A program made the position numbers and the translations under genes. From Hericium rajendrae (lineage: Eukaryota; Basidiomycota; Agaricomycetes; Russulales; Hericiaceae), in NCBI GenBank assembly GCA_033439255.1, contig CM065883.1, positions 1,612,001-1,676,000 of the forward strand: a stretch of DNA of 64,000 nucleotides, given 5' to 3'. Positions 46,287 to 59,871 of the stretch are shown here, one piece after another. The stretch's first letter is position 1. The number at the start of each line of letters is the position of its first letter. The notes below the pieces were generated by a model. The model did no database searches and was not told the DNA's origin. It was given only the letters and a program-made list of their open reading frames with translations.

Positions 46287-47707
46287 ATGGCACCCAAAAG
46301 CTGCGCCTTATGTCATGATGCCAAAGCTATTCTCAAGCGGCCAAAGACCGGACAACAGATCTGCAAGCAATGTTTCTTCTATGTATTCGAGACCGAGGTG
46401 CACAATACTATCAGGGAGGCCGGACTGTTCAAGCGGGGGGATAGGGTGGCAATTGGTGCTTCTGGTGGAAAGGGCGAGTACTACTGTCATCGCAAGGCAG
46501 ACATGAGGACTGAACGACGTTTGACTGAATCCAGACTCGACGGTGCTTGCATATGTGATGAAGACACTAAATGACCGTTATGATTATGGTCTCGAGCTTT
46601 TTCTGCTCTCTATAGATGAAGGTATCACGGGATACCGGGATGACTCGTTAGAGGTGTGTATCTCAGTTCCCTTCGTTCACATCGAGTTGCTTACTGACAG
46701 TGGATTCATTCATAGACTGTAAAACGTAATCAGCAGCAGTATGACATGCCTCTCAAAATCCTGTCCTATGACGAGCTCTACGGCTGGACCATGGATCGCA
46801 TAGTCTCAACCATCGGCAAGAAGAATAACTGTACATTCTGCGGTGTCTTTCGGCGGCAAGCACTCGACCGCGGTGCATCCGCACTGAATGTGGACCACAT
46901 CGTTACAGGACACAATGCCGACGATATCGCGGAAACTGTGCTGATGAATAGTACGCTCACACATTTTATCTAGTTCGATTTTCAGTGCTGATAGCAATTG
47001 CAGTCATGCGAGGTGACATTGCGAGGCTAGGAAGGTGTACCCTTATTTGCACGCAGGGCGAAGACACAATCAAGCGATCTAAGCCGTTCAAGTACGCATA
47101 TGAGAAGGAGATCGTCATGTACGTAGACGTTCTTAGGGTCGATGCTCGGATGGTCTGATTGAAATGCGACATCTAGGTACGCATACTTCAAGAAACTGGA
47201 TTACTTTTCGACCGAGTGCATCTACTCCCCTGATGCATACCGCGGGCACGCTCGCGTGTTCCTCAAGGATCTGGAGGCGGCGCGACCGAGTGCGATCATC
47301 GATATCATACACTCAGGTGAAGCATTTGAGGTGAAGGAGGAAGTGAAGGCGACACAGAAAGTGCAGCGTACGTACCCTTTCATCTCTCATTCCGGTATAT
47401 CTCAAACGAACAATATGCAAACAGAGACATGTAAACGCTGCGGATACATGTCGAGCAACGACTTGTGCAAGGCGTGCACGCTTTTGGAAGGCTTAGAGAG
47501 GGGCATGGCGAACGCGGCGGTGGTGCGTGCTTTACATCTATTGCGTACACCAGAGGATCTCATCTTATATTCTGATGCATGCAGACTGATCGTGCAAGAC
47601 GGAAGATGGATGCAAAAGGCCCAGTACCAGAGGACCTGCGAACGATACCTTTCTTCCAGATGTTGCACGGACCCGGACCATCGATTTCATTAGAGGCACC
47701 AGCGTAG
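46287..47707 (+). CDS. NCS6: Cytoplasmic tRNA 2-thiolation protein 1
   Basis: CTU1/NCS6: PP-loop ATPase that adds the 2-thio group to wobble uridine 34 using Urm1-carried sulfur. The N-terminal zinc-binding part is [20 protein letters not shown] and [10 protein letters not shown]. The PP-loop SGGK joins DSTVLAYV across an intron, followed by [73 protein letters not shown] and the closing zinc motif [19 protein letters not shown] with EGLERG. The last exon ends [18 protein letters not shown] at TAG 47705-47707. The intron within the PP-loop (46474-46534) has a GC donor. Seven or more exons. Confidence 0.93.
46474..46534 (+). other. GC-AG intron in CTU1/NCS6
   Basis: The exon ends GGTGGAAAGG and the intron begins GCGAGT and ends AATCCAG. 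Joining gives SGGKDSTV, the invariant PP-loop, so the splice is fixed by the protein. Confidence 0.8.
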
Positions 47708-48121
47708 TAATGCCAACATTTGTAGCTTTATATTACTAATGACCAGGTGGATATGCTCAGAACAGCATTCCGCAACATCGAGTAAACTCCCAGATACAAA
47801 TCTACTGGAAAAATGTCGGCGGATACGAACAAGGTTAGTCTGTAGATATGTTTTGTTACTCACTAGAACAACAACTGCATAGGTGCCTATTCAAGGGTGA
47901 TGTTGATGCTGAGAATTGGTTGTGCCTTTTTCTCAGCGCTCGGAGCTACTAAGCCATATCAATGTTACCCTGCGAGCGCATAATTCTATGTACTGCCACG
48001 TCGGCAGTCCCACGACTCTTAACTTCTCTCCAGCTCTCATCAGCGTCTCAGCAGCTCCTGCCTCGTCACTTCTACATATCTGTAGCTCTCTGTACGCATC
48101 GACAAAGTGGACGGGAATATC
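47708..48121. other. Spacer upstream of DUF6535 gene
   Basis: 414 bp. ATGTCGGCGGATACGAACAA at about 47813, followed by GGTTAGT, resembles the first exon of the sister gene (MSAGSKRN then an intron), so the true DUF6535 5' end may lie here. Confidence 0.4.
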
Positions 48122-51100
48122 ATGGAACACAGTCGGCATATAGATGGTACAGTTCGGAGACAAGAGTTAGATCGCACGGAAGAGAGAGTTGATCGTGAGT
48201 ACTTTCAATTTTGACGAAGATCATCGACGCACCGTCATAGCGCATTCCATACTCTAAAGTGTCGACGGTTTGCTGATCCTATCGTGCAGAGCCTTCCGAC
48301 ACGAAGTCAGTAGATCTAGCCGCCCTCGAAGCGGGCGAGAATGCAGCTTTGAGCGTGGACCATCCTGAGGGAACGGCGTCTCACTCGGAGGCAACCAACG
48401 AGCGCACAAGATGGATGTTTGGGGTCGCTGGAAGAACTCGACCTCTGCCACGCACGCCGCATAGTGTGCCTCGTGAAGCCCCGGATGTTGTCGATCACGG
48501 GCGAGCAGCGTCTCATTCGAGGCCAGATAACCGGCGCACAAAACGGATATTTGGCGTTACTGGCGGAACTCGACCCCTGCCGCACACACCGCCCCGTGTA
48601 CATTGTGAGCACTGACTTGTCATTTCGCGACTATGTACTGACCAACAATTGGACAGTCAATTTAAACGATTACAAGCAGAAGTATCCGGACGATGAAGTT
48701 GGCGAAGAAATGGGACCCAACGCCAGAGTCTGGCGTGTGTATCTCGACGAGGCACAGGCCTTCGACAGCGACATGATTGAAGGCTGGAAGGACACTCTCG
48801 ATGTGCTCCTTGTCTTCGTACGTTCTTTCCTTGTTATCTTCGAAGTCTTATGTCCATAATATCCCTCAGGCAGGTCTATTCTCCGCTGTGGTTTCGACTC
48901 TTGTTACGCAAACCTCACAGGCTCTGCAGCTCAACTTTGAGCAGGTCACCGCTTCGCTTCTGATGGAGCTTGTCAGTCTGGAAAGGGCTGTTGCTCTCGG
49001 TCAATCTGTGGACACTGTGCCTGCCTCTCCACTTAACGCGATGTCTTCAACTACGACAATGAATACTGATCGCTGGGTCAACGGGCTCTGGTTCACTAGT
49101 CTCTCCTTCAGTCTGGCGACAGCTCTCATATCTGTGCTCGTCAAACAGTGGCTACAGAACTATGTCTCGACTGTGTCTGGTGCCGCCAGGGAGCAGGCTC
49201 ATCTTCGCCAATTCCGCTTTCATGGCTTGCAGAAATGGCATGTCAGAGGCATTCTGGGGATGCTACCTGTGCTTATGCATATCTCGTTGTTGATCTTCTT
49301 TGCTGGACTGGTTGTCTTTCTGCATCCTCTGGATACTGTGATATCTTGGATCATGACAGCTGTCGCTATTCTTGCATATGCTGTCTATTTCATAACAAAT
49401 ATGCTTCCACTGCAGTATCCAGATTGTCCTTATAGAACTCCGTTGACACATTACATCAATATGCTTTTCAAAAGAGGATCTGAAGTCCTGCTTTATATGT
49501 CAGAAAAGATACTTGCTAGCTATTCTTGGACATTTCTCATGATAATGAAAAAAGAAGTGTTGACAAGAAAACTGTTACTAGTGGATAAACATAAAAGAGA
49601 ATATTTAACCTCTAGTCTGAGAGATCAGGAACTTGTGCTAATAAGAGACTTTGGATGTGATTTAGATGTAAAATCTTTGCTATGGCTATCTAGTGCTTCA
49701 TCAAATCCTATCATAATAAACTTGGTCATTCAGGCTTTATCTGCCATAAAAGAGCAACATATGCCTGACTTGCTGATGACATCTCACCTTTTGCCTCATT
49801 TGACTCAGCAATTGCATTCTTACTTTAAATATGACTTGAGACCAGATAACTCTCAAATAATCAATATATGTGAAAGACTTGCTAGAGGATTCATCAAGTT
49901 AAGACTATATAGTAATTCTTCTGAAATGCTCCATTTGTCATCAGATGATTATCATATTCTAAGAAGAATTGGTAAAGAGAAAAATATGTTACATGTAGTG
50001 GCTACTGGTTATTGTGGATCAATATTGTCAAAAGAGCCTAACAATAGTCAAACAATTTATCAAAGACTAGAGTTGAGTGATCTTACTGAATTTTTAAAGA
50101 GACATGGTCAAGTCCCAACATCACATTTCAACCTTCTTCTTGAATGTTTAGGCCACAAATTATGTGATCCTGAATGGAATTTCAAATATAATTGGATTGT
50201 TATATCACAGTTATGCACAATATCTGTAAAACATCTCACTGAAGAAATCTCTAAGGATCAAATTTATATTCTTGAAAATGCTCTTTGGTGCCTGTGTTTG
50301 ATGACTCAATATCATATTAATCAAATGAAAATATCAAGAATTTCTCAACCACCTTACTCAAGAGTAATTAAAGAATATCTTGAGGATAAAAAATTACTCA
50401 GAGAGTTACAGAACCAATCTAAGACAGTACAACATGACTATATTGATCAAGTCAGAGAGAGCATCAATCACTATAAACTTGTATTTCTTGCTGTTGTGAT
50501 TTATACTATAGAGTTTTCTTATGAATGGCCAGTTAGCCAACAAATTGCTACTCAATTTCTAAAGCAATTTTATAAGATGTTGAAAGACAATAGCTTTTTG
50601 GTCTTTCAAGATACAGAACTACAGGACATGTTGCTTCTGAATGCTTATAGTTCTTTGGCAAAACTATTGCAGTCTGACCACTTTGTATCACACATCTTAA
50701 CTGAAGAAGAGCAGATTACTACTATGATGTGTTACAATATATTTAACTCCAATCCAGATCTGAAGAAGATAATTTCTAATTCAGACATTGAAGCTCAACT
50801 TGTTTCTAATGTTCAGTTTATGAAGAATCTTCTTCAGTTTCTAACATATAATACATCTGAGGCTGTATATTTTCTTAATGAGACACTGAGTCATCTGCAA
50901 AACTGTTTAAAAGCAGATTCAACAAATTATTTTGTTTTTGTGACTCAGAATGGTATTGAGTCTCTTCAAAAAGCTCAAGTACCATTGAACACCTCAAGCT
51001 ATATCAATCAATTAGATGAGGCCTATCATTCAATGTTCAACTCTCAATGTCAAAGCATAGTTTTGCAGCTATTTTCTCATGCATTACCCAACCAGTCAGT

Positions 51101-51464
51101 GAGGGATGAACATTCCAATTTTACAGATCAAAATCTCAGATATATCTTGGAGTCTGATCATCTGATCTGGTGCTTTGAGGTGCTAATCAAAGCCTGGAAA
51201 CCCACTCTGTCAACTTTTTATCTTCAAAACATTCACTTGCTTGATATGTACAAGTTGTCTCAGGATAAACCAACACAGTGGCTTGAGATCTTGAAAATAT
51301 TGATTGCAAAAGTGCAATTGCCTCACATCAGGTTGTCCAAAGGAGATATTGACATTCTGGAACAACTCAAGAGGTCCTTGGGTGTTGATCCAACAGATCC
51401 TGCATTCTTCATTGCATCTTCTGATAATAGAAGGCACCCACCAAGAGGTCCAAGGCAGCAATAG
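48122..51464 (+). CDS. DUF6535 multi-pass membrane protein, intact copy
   Basis: Four exons (48122-48194, 48290-48604, 48657-48817, 48870-51464) keep frame and give 1047 residues. Exon 2 holds a 39-residue tandem repeat. The DUF6535 core is VGEEMGPNARVWRVYLDEAQ, DMIEGWKDTLDVLLVF, AGLFSAVVSTLVTQTSQAL, DRWVNGLWFTSLSFSLATAL, VKQWLQNYV and QFRFHGLQKWHVRGILGMLP, with about four transmembrane segments (two more are LLIFFAGLVVFLHPL and VAILAYAVYFITNML). After about residue 390 the code turns AT-rich and encodes a long helical region of some 650 residues, without recognised domain, ending HPPRGPRQQ. Family role unknown. An extra 5' exon near 47813 is possible. Confidence 0.85.
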
Positions 51465-51722
51465 GCTTGATTTAGGTTTGATATAATCTCATTCTTATTA
51501 TGTTTACATTTTACTGATGATATGACATACAGGACTATCATGTCTGACTGCACTCACATGCAGCTTATGGCAGTAGACTTCAGAGATCTACTTATGTGCA
51601 CAGGGTATACGAAATTAGAGCATGGGATTAGGAGGGTATAAATTATGAGTACAGATTATAAGTTATGTATCACACCTAGATGAATGCAATATCATGGAGA
51701 AATGCTTTCTCCTATATGTTGT
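51465..51722. other. Convergent 3' spacer
   Basis: 258 bp, AT-rich, 3' flanks of the DUF6535 gene and ERG27. Confidence 0.5.
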
Positions 51723-53238
51723 TCAAGCTGCATGTCCATTTGCGGTGACATCTCCATTCTGCATGAGTCCCTCTGCAGCCAAGAACGTCTGGTAGAGCTT
51801 CTCGCACCGCGCCACCATCTTCTCCGCCTCCTCGCTGTGTTCCGCCCATGAATCGACGGGGTCCAGTGCCACCGACGACATCCCCGCCTGGTTCGAGATC
51901 GAGTGGAAACGCAGCGGCGCCGTCAAGCGATCGTCGATCTTATGCCCATCACTGTTTGTAGGCTTCGACCCCGCTGGCGCGAATGCGGCAGCCAAGAAAA
52001 GGGGTATGCAGGTCAGCGAGACCAGTGTCAGGTGCACGGCTGCCGCAGCACCATTCCAGTGGGTAATATTGTGGTGGGGCGAGCCTAGCCAGCGGGCCTG
52101 CGGAAAGAAGTCAATAGGTGTCAGACACAGTTGTCATGCGACGCACAATGTAAAAGGCCGCCAGCTTCACTTGGTGCAGGAATGGAGAGATGATTTGGAT
52201 GCCGATGGATGAATGCACGATTCCCGGATGCGTGATGAAATGCCGCTCGACCGGTTGCGCATTCTGGCGTGCGACGAGGTCGAGCTGCGCAGCGATGAGA
52301 TCCGTCTGGTACTTGGATCCTTCATATGGATGATCGCTCTTGATCAGCTGCCAATCCTCTGTGTCGTAGAATTGCGGGAGTGCTTCAAGCGAGGATACCC
52401 ATATAACGCGTGCCGCTGTCGAAATGTGTGTCATGTTCGCGGCCAGGAGCGGTTGGATAGTACGCCACTGCATAGATGGAACAGTAAGTTCAGTTGAAAG
52501 TTGAAAGTGAGACATGAAAGCGACGTACGAGAACATAATGACCGAAGACATTGCATTGCCAAACCCATCCGAGGCCATCATCACTCATGATGCCAGCCTC
52601 TTCAATATAGTATTTGGGGTGGGTTACACCGTCAACAAAGTTCATGAGTATCTGTTTAATGGCCATAAACCACCGAATGCCGGTGAAAGGCGCGACACCA
52701 GCGTTGAAGATGGCAGTGGACACGTAGGGATACCTTCAACATACAGCATGAATGAGCCGGTCCCTGCGGTAGATAGGAAGGGAATCAGGACACACGTGCT
52801 CTTCATCTCTTCCCCGAAGTCCAGCACACTCCTCACAGACGCCAAATCCAGTCGGTGTACCCGCACCTCCAGGTTCTTGCGGAACTCCTCTGCTTGCTCG
52901 AGATGGCCAGGGATACCCGCTCTGCTCTGCACGTCCTGCTCGAACAGCTCGAGCAATTGTTTACGCGCTGCCTCGCCGCGTTGAGTATTGCGGCACGCCA
53001 TGATGAGTGTGAGCCCGTCGCACGGGAAGCATAGTCCATCGTCAATCCCCTCCTCAGCAGGCCAGGTGGGTAACGCGTCTTCTGGGCTTGGCTGCGAGAG
53101 CTGGTCAAGGAGGCGGCGACAGGTACCGAACCCTACACCGCTGTGAGCAAGATGTCAGTCATACGACGCGTATGTGAGGCAAAAGCGGAGGACGGACTTG
53201 TTCGCGCCGGTGACGATGATTATTGGTTTCAATGACAT
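51723..53238 (-). CDS. ERG27: 3-ketosteroid reductase of ergosterol synthesis
   Basis: Short-chain dehydrogenase that reduces the C-3 ketone during sterol C-4 demethylation in the ER. The start is MSLKPIIIVTGANK, joined to GVGFGTCRRLLDQL (TGxxxGxG nucleotide site split by an intron). Then come LTLIMACRNTQRGEAARKQL, VHRLDLASVRSVLDFGEEMK, STAIFNAGVAPFTGIRW, GLGWVWQCNVFGHYVL, RVIWVSSLEALPQFYD with the catalytic Ser, and YEGSKYQTDL (YxxxK). FITHPGIVHSSIG is family-typical, and HLTLVSLTCIPLFLAAAF is a hydrophobic segment near the C-terminus that could anchor it in the ER. The protein ends VTANGHAA. About five exons. Divergent from the ATP synthase subunit d gene. Confidence 0.9.
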
Positions 53239-53775
53239 AGCTTATTGGTATATGGACTTCACGTCGGAGATATACTTCCTACTTTTCAGGATGTAAGGGG
53301 ACAACAAGGAAACGGGGAGAAAGACGACTTGAAGCACTTTATGAATGTGGTCCCATTTCACGCCAACGCGAAGACCAATCTGGTGCAAAATCGTACATGT
53401 AATTTCCCGCGCCTGATGGCCTTCACCGAGCTCCTGGGCTGGTATGCTTTGCTGGCCTACTTTGAATCCTAGATAACGATAGTAGCAATTACTAGAATGT
53501 TCAGAAAGCTAAAGTCCATTTCACAACGACTGTCCTGTGTGTGTAAGTAAGTAGGCGAGTCGTTGAAATGAGAGTCGGTCGCGATCGGGAGCAGCGTTCG
53601 GCCAACGCCGCGAGTCGGCGAGAAAGGAAACCTTACGCGACCTGCGCCGTTCACAACCACGACGACCTCCAGCGCACTGCCTCCCGTCTCTTCTTCTACC
53701 CTTTCATCTTTCTGTGTATGTCTTTATCTCTGATTGTGTGCAGGCACTCTTGAACTGAGCAATTTTGTACAGCTA
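53239..53775. promoter_or_regulatory. Divergent promoter region ERG27 / ATP7
   Basis: 537 bp between start codons. A pyrimidine-rich run (CTCTTCTTCTACCCTTTCAT, about 53690) precedes the ATP7 start. Open frames on both strands show no domain. Confidence 0.5.
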
Positions 53776-54608
53776 ATGGCGTCTAAGGCAGCCACCGCTG
53801 CGGTCGTACGTGTGGTCTCGCAAGGATTTCTGACCGGGCATTTATGAATGGCGCACAGGATTTCACCCGCATCTACTCCTCGCTTGGTCTCGGCAAAGGT
53901 GCGCTGAAAGACTCCAAGTTTGTTCCTGTACTGAACTTGCTCCTTTGCGTCCTGAAAACCCACCCGAACACCGCACACGCAGAGACCGTCGCGGCTCTGC
54001 AAGGCCTTCCGCAAGCGGAACGCGGACGCCCAGCGCATCCACGCGCAACTGAAGGCCCAGCCGGCCACCGTCGACCTCGGCCACTACCGCACCGTGCTCA
54101 AGAACAAGGCCGTCGTCGATGAAGCCGAGAAGCTCCTGCGTGAGTTCAAGCCCGTGACGTACGACGTAACCACGCACATCAAGGCCATCGAGACCTTCGA
54201 GGCCAAGGCGGTGCGTGCTGCCGTATCTGCTTCATATGGTGCGCCAGGGCTGATGTGCGTGGTGTGTGTAGATTGAGAAGGCCAAGGTGACTGAGGCCCA
54301 GATCGACGTTGAGCTGAAGGACCTCCAGGCTACGCTCGCCAACATCGAGGATGCGCGTCCCTTCGAGGACCTCACTGTGCGTCCTTTTGTATCCTTCGGA
54401 TGTGACTTTATTCTCATACGCGTTCAGGCCGAGGAAGTCGGCGAGGCGCACCCGCGCATCCGCGAGGCTGTCGAGACCATGGTGAAGAAGGGCAAGTGGA
54501 CCGTGCCGGGTACGTCCTACTCGCCTGCCATGCATTATGGACTCCACTCACGCTCCGCTTTTCTGCTCAGGTTACAAGGAGAAGTTCGGTGACCTCTCGC
54601 TCATGTAA
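53776..54608 (+). CDS. ATP7: Mitochondrial F1Fo ATP synthase subunit d
   Basis: Peripheral stalk subunit of complex V on the matrix side. Exon 1 is MASKAATAAV, joined to DFTRIYSSLGLGK and TVAALQAFRKRNADAQRIHA. Then come VDLGHYRTVLKNKAVVDEAE, EFKPVTYDVTTHIKAIETFE, IEKAKVTEAQIDVELKDLQ, ATLANIEDARPFEDLT, AEEVGEAHPRIREAVETMVK and KGKWTVPGYKEKFGDLSLM, with stop at 54606. Six exons; about 175 residues, the usual length. Confidence 0.93.
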
Positions 54609-55064
54609 TTGGCCTTATGTCATTAGATGTAGCGTTTTAGAACCAGAAAATCCTACGCTTGATGCATTTCAGGACTTTCATGCGACGATCTGTGCTGTTA
54701 AGTCTAAGGACGAATGAACTGCAAGAAGACTGTATGAAATGTTTGGTACATTTATCTTGTGTCAGTTTTATGCGCCTGGTCGGGTATTCAAATTGTCGTG
54801 CACATCGATCTACATAGCAAAAAGTGAGACAGGAATTGTGAACCTTGGACGAAATGCTTGGAGGACCGCTTTCCTGTTACATCCCATGTACTGATACACA
54901 ATGTCAGCTCTGGTCTACAAATGAATAAGTACTCCTATGTCGTCCTCTGCTCTATTATCACAATAAAAAGAACAACACCATGCCCAATGAAGACACTATC
55001 ACGATGACAATCGTCCGACGGTCATAGTACACAATATATTTGTTTTTCGCATCCGTCGGTGCGA
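54609..55064. other. Convergent 3' spacer
   Basis: 456 bp, 3' flanks of ATP7 and hexokinase. No gene seen. Confidence 0.5.
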
Positions 55065-57155
<2,091 letters not shown>

Positions 57156-57844
57156 GGTGGTGACGATGATGTGGGCGGGGCAAAGCTCGTTTATATGTCG
57201 AGAGACTTCGGGGAGCAGCGATTGAGCAGGATCGCCGAATCTGGCAAACGAATCTGGCAAACGGTCGCTCATCGATTTTGGGTGTGACCAGATTTTTAAA
57301 TCCGAAAATTCTGAAAGAATATTCTGAGCCCTCACAGGTCCTTGTGACTGTGTGTAGACCTATATAGTCGCCGTCGCGCACCGCCCGACGCTTCGACCCC
57401 GAGGATTGGGTTTTGTGTCCGCCAAGTCGTGTCAGCAAACCGCGCCCGCACCGCGCCGTTGTGTCTCGCCGCACTCGAGGCGTCCGACAGGTCATCGACG
57501 TCTCCGTACACGGCGGCAGCAACTAGGGGGTGCCTTGAATCACGGTCATGAGCTGGCAGCGCCACTGAAATCAAGCATGGGGCCGTTCAATGTGACGGAG
57601 CATAAGAGAGATGGTTGTCTGAGAACGACGATAGTTGCCTTGAGCTCTGGGAAAGATAACAGTCGATGATCAGGACGCTTGGAGTCTGTGGGCGGCTGTG
57701 GGCAGGCAACGTGGATAAGTGTTTCATTTAGAGGGCGGGGCGGAGAACAGAGTGGCAGCAGTCCTGAACGCCAGACCCCTGGGACTCTGTGTACAAGCTT
57801 AGGAAATATTACACTTCGAGTCTCGACCCCGACTTCCAACTCGA
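57156..57844. promoter_or_regulatory. Divergent region hexokinase / AP-3 mu
   Basis: 689 bp between start codons. No other gene recognised; it must contain the 5' leaders of both genes. A minus-strand frame upstream of the hexokinase start could encode an N-terminal extension or uORF. Confidence 0.45.
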
Positions 57845-59592
57845 CATGGCCATCGACGGCCTCATCATCCTGGAGGGCACCGGTCGCCCTATCGTGCAGA
57901 CTGGCTTTCGCTCTGTTAATGCTGCCTACCCCCTCCTCCATATCGACGCGTTCAATAGCGCGGTAGCCAAGGCTAAGCGCATCCAGGATGTCGACCCTGT
58001 CCTTTATATCTCCCAGACATACGAGCTTGGCACACCGAGCGCATGCTGTCATGTCGAACACGGCGGCCTCAGATTTCTGTGTCCAGTGAGCGGAGACAGT
58101 GAGTTCATGGGATGCGTCTGACCGAGGAGTAGGAATGATTTGACGCACGCCTCTAGTCGACCCACTATATGCGTTCGCGTTCCTCCAAACATTCATCGAG
58201 ATCCTCAAGGACTACTTCGGAGCCATCAGCGGGCCCACCTTGAAGGACAACTTTGACATTGTCTATCAGCTACTTGAAGAGACCCTTGACTCGGGCGGAC
58301 ATCCTCTCACAACCTCACCGAATGCCCTGCGGGATATCGTGCTGCCTCCCTCTCTGTATCAGAAGATCCTGTCTGTCGCCGGTGTGTCCGGACTGGGAAG
58401 CTCCGGCATGCACGGCGGGCATACAATGGGTGCCTTTGCTAGCCCAATACCGTGGAGAAAGGCAGGCGCTAGGTACAACGCCAATGAAATCTACTTTGAC
58501 GTTGTAGAGAACATGAAGGCCATCATGAACAAGTACGAGCTTTGTATACAGTAAAATGAGGGATGCTTACTTCACACATAGAAATGGCTCTATCATTACC
58601 AGCAGCATTGTTGGAAAGATCGAGTCGAACTGCCGTCTGTCCGGTCGGTCAGTTTCTCCAGCCTTTAGAACTCTACTCATCTCAGCATAGGCACCCCCGA
58701 TCTCACACTCACATTTTCCAATCCCCAAGTCATCTCCGATCCTTCCTTCCATCCCTGCGTCCGGTACGCAGCTTGCCCATGGATGCTCGTTTTACTTATT
58801 GAACAATGGCCGTCAGCCTCACCCGATTTTCGCAATCCAAAGTCCTCTCCTTCGTCCCACCAGACGGACACTTCACCCTCATGGAATACCGCTTCCTTTC
58901 CTCAAACCCACCACCTCCCGCCTCAGCAACCCTGACTACTGCCGCTCAAACCGCGCAAACCCAGTCCAACGTGCAGCCACCATTCGCACTGAAAGCAAAC
59001 ATGCAAGTCGTCGAGAACGGCGGTACGTTGCCTGAGAACCCTTGTCGCCGCGCATGATCTCATAGTATGTCAGGGAGCTTCGACATAACAGTCACATCCC
59101 GCCTCTCGACGCGCGCGATCGAGGACTTCGTGCTCGAGATATATGTCGGCGAAGATGCGAACAGCGCGAGCTGTAACGCGGGCAGCGGCGCCGAGTGGAC
59201 GTATGTCCCTGCGCGACAGGTGCACCATCTACTTAACGCCATCTGAGTTCTTCACTCACCATACGCGTGCTGGTAGGTCCTGCGGTGGTCAATACCCAAC
59301 CTCCCAGCGAACTCAGGTCGGTGGACACTACAGGGCAGTTTCACTTCCGCGTGAGTCTAGAATAGCTGCTCCCTCTGAGTTAAAGAACGGCACTGAGTGA
59401 TCGGACTACAGTGCAACGCGGCCGCGGCCATCACGGTCCTTGCAGACGAGCTTCGGGCTCTCGACGCATTTGTTCTCTTCGCTGAAGGTAGACCAGCTGA
59501 AGCTGACGGGGGAAGCATATAAGCCATACAAAGGCGTGCGGGGGCGGAGCGAGGGACAGGTGGAGTGGAGAGTGGATTGGTTAGATGGTTGA
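57845..59592 (+). CDS. APM3: AP-3 adaptor complex subunit mu
   Basis: Medium subunit of the AP-3 clathrin-associated adaptor, which carries cargo from Golgi to vacuole. Starts MAIDGLIILEGTGRPIVQTG, the longin-like N-terminal domain (PLLHIDAFNSAVAKAKR, DPVLYISQ, LRFLCPVSGD, AFLQTFIEILKDYFG, NFDIVYQLLEETLDSGGHPL). SPIPWRKAGARYNANEIYFD begins the mu-homology domain, followed by VVENMKAIMNK, GSIITSSIVGKIESNCRLSG, LTLTFSNPQVISDPSFHPCV, RFSQSKVLSFVPPDGHFTLM, SFDITVTSRLSTRAIEDF and the last exon VDQLKLTGEAYKPYKGVRG with VEWRVDW; stop at 59590-59592. About nine exons. Confidence 0.9.
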
Positions 59593-59871
59593 TTGAATGA
59601 TTCTATGTGCAGGTGTACAGTATAGTATCTACGCGTAGTTCAGGTGAACGCGACAAATAATTGGCTCATACGGGTCGATACGACAACCGAAAAACTGCGA
59701 CTCATTTCACCGGTCAGACAATCGGTGCATCAGATCTATTATAGCGACACCAATGAATAAGACCCAAAAAAGTCTAATCATGCAGCAAAACATGTATGTG
59801 AGCTGGGGTGGGCACTCCACAGATGATATTAGATGGCTATAAATGAACAGTAGAACAACAGCCCCCGCGCA
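59593..59871. other. Convergent 3' spacer
   Basis: 279 bp between AP-3 mu and the mitochondrial ribosomal gene. Nothing else seen. Confidence 0.5.

Noticed and set aside
57546-58208. 220-codon minus-strand frame
   Set aside because: Antisense shadow of the first AP-3 mu exon.
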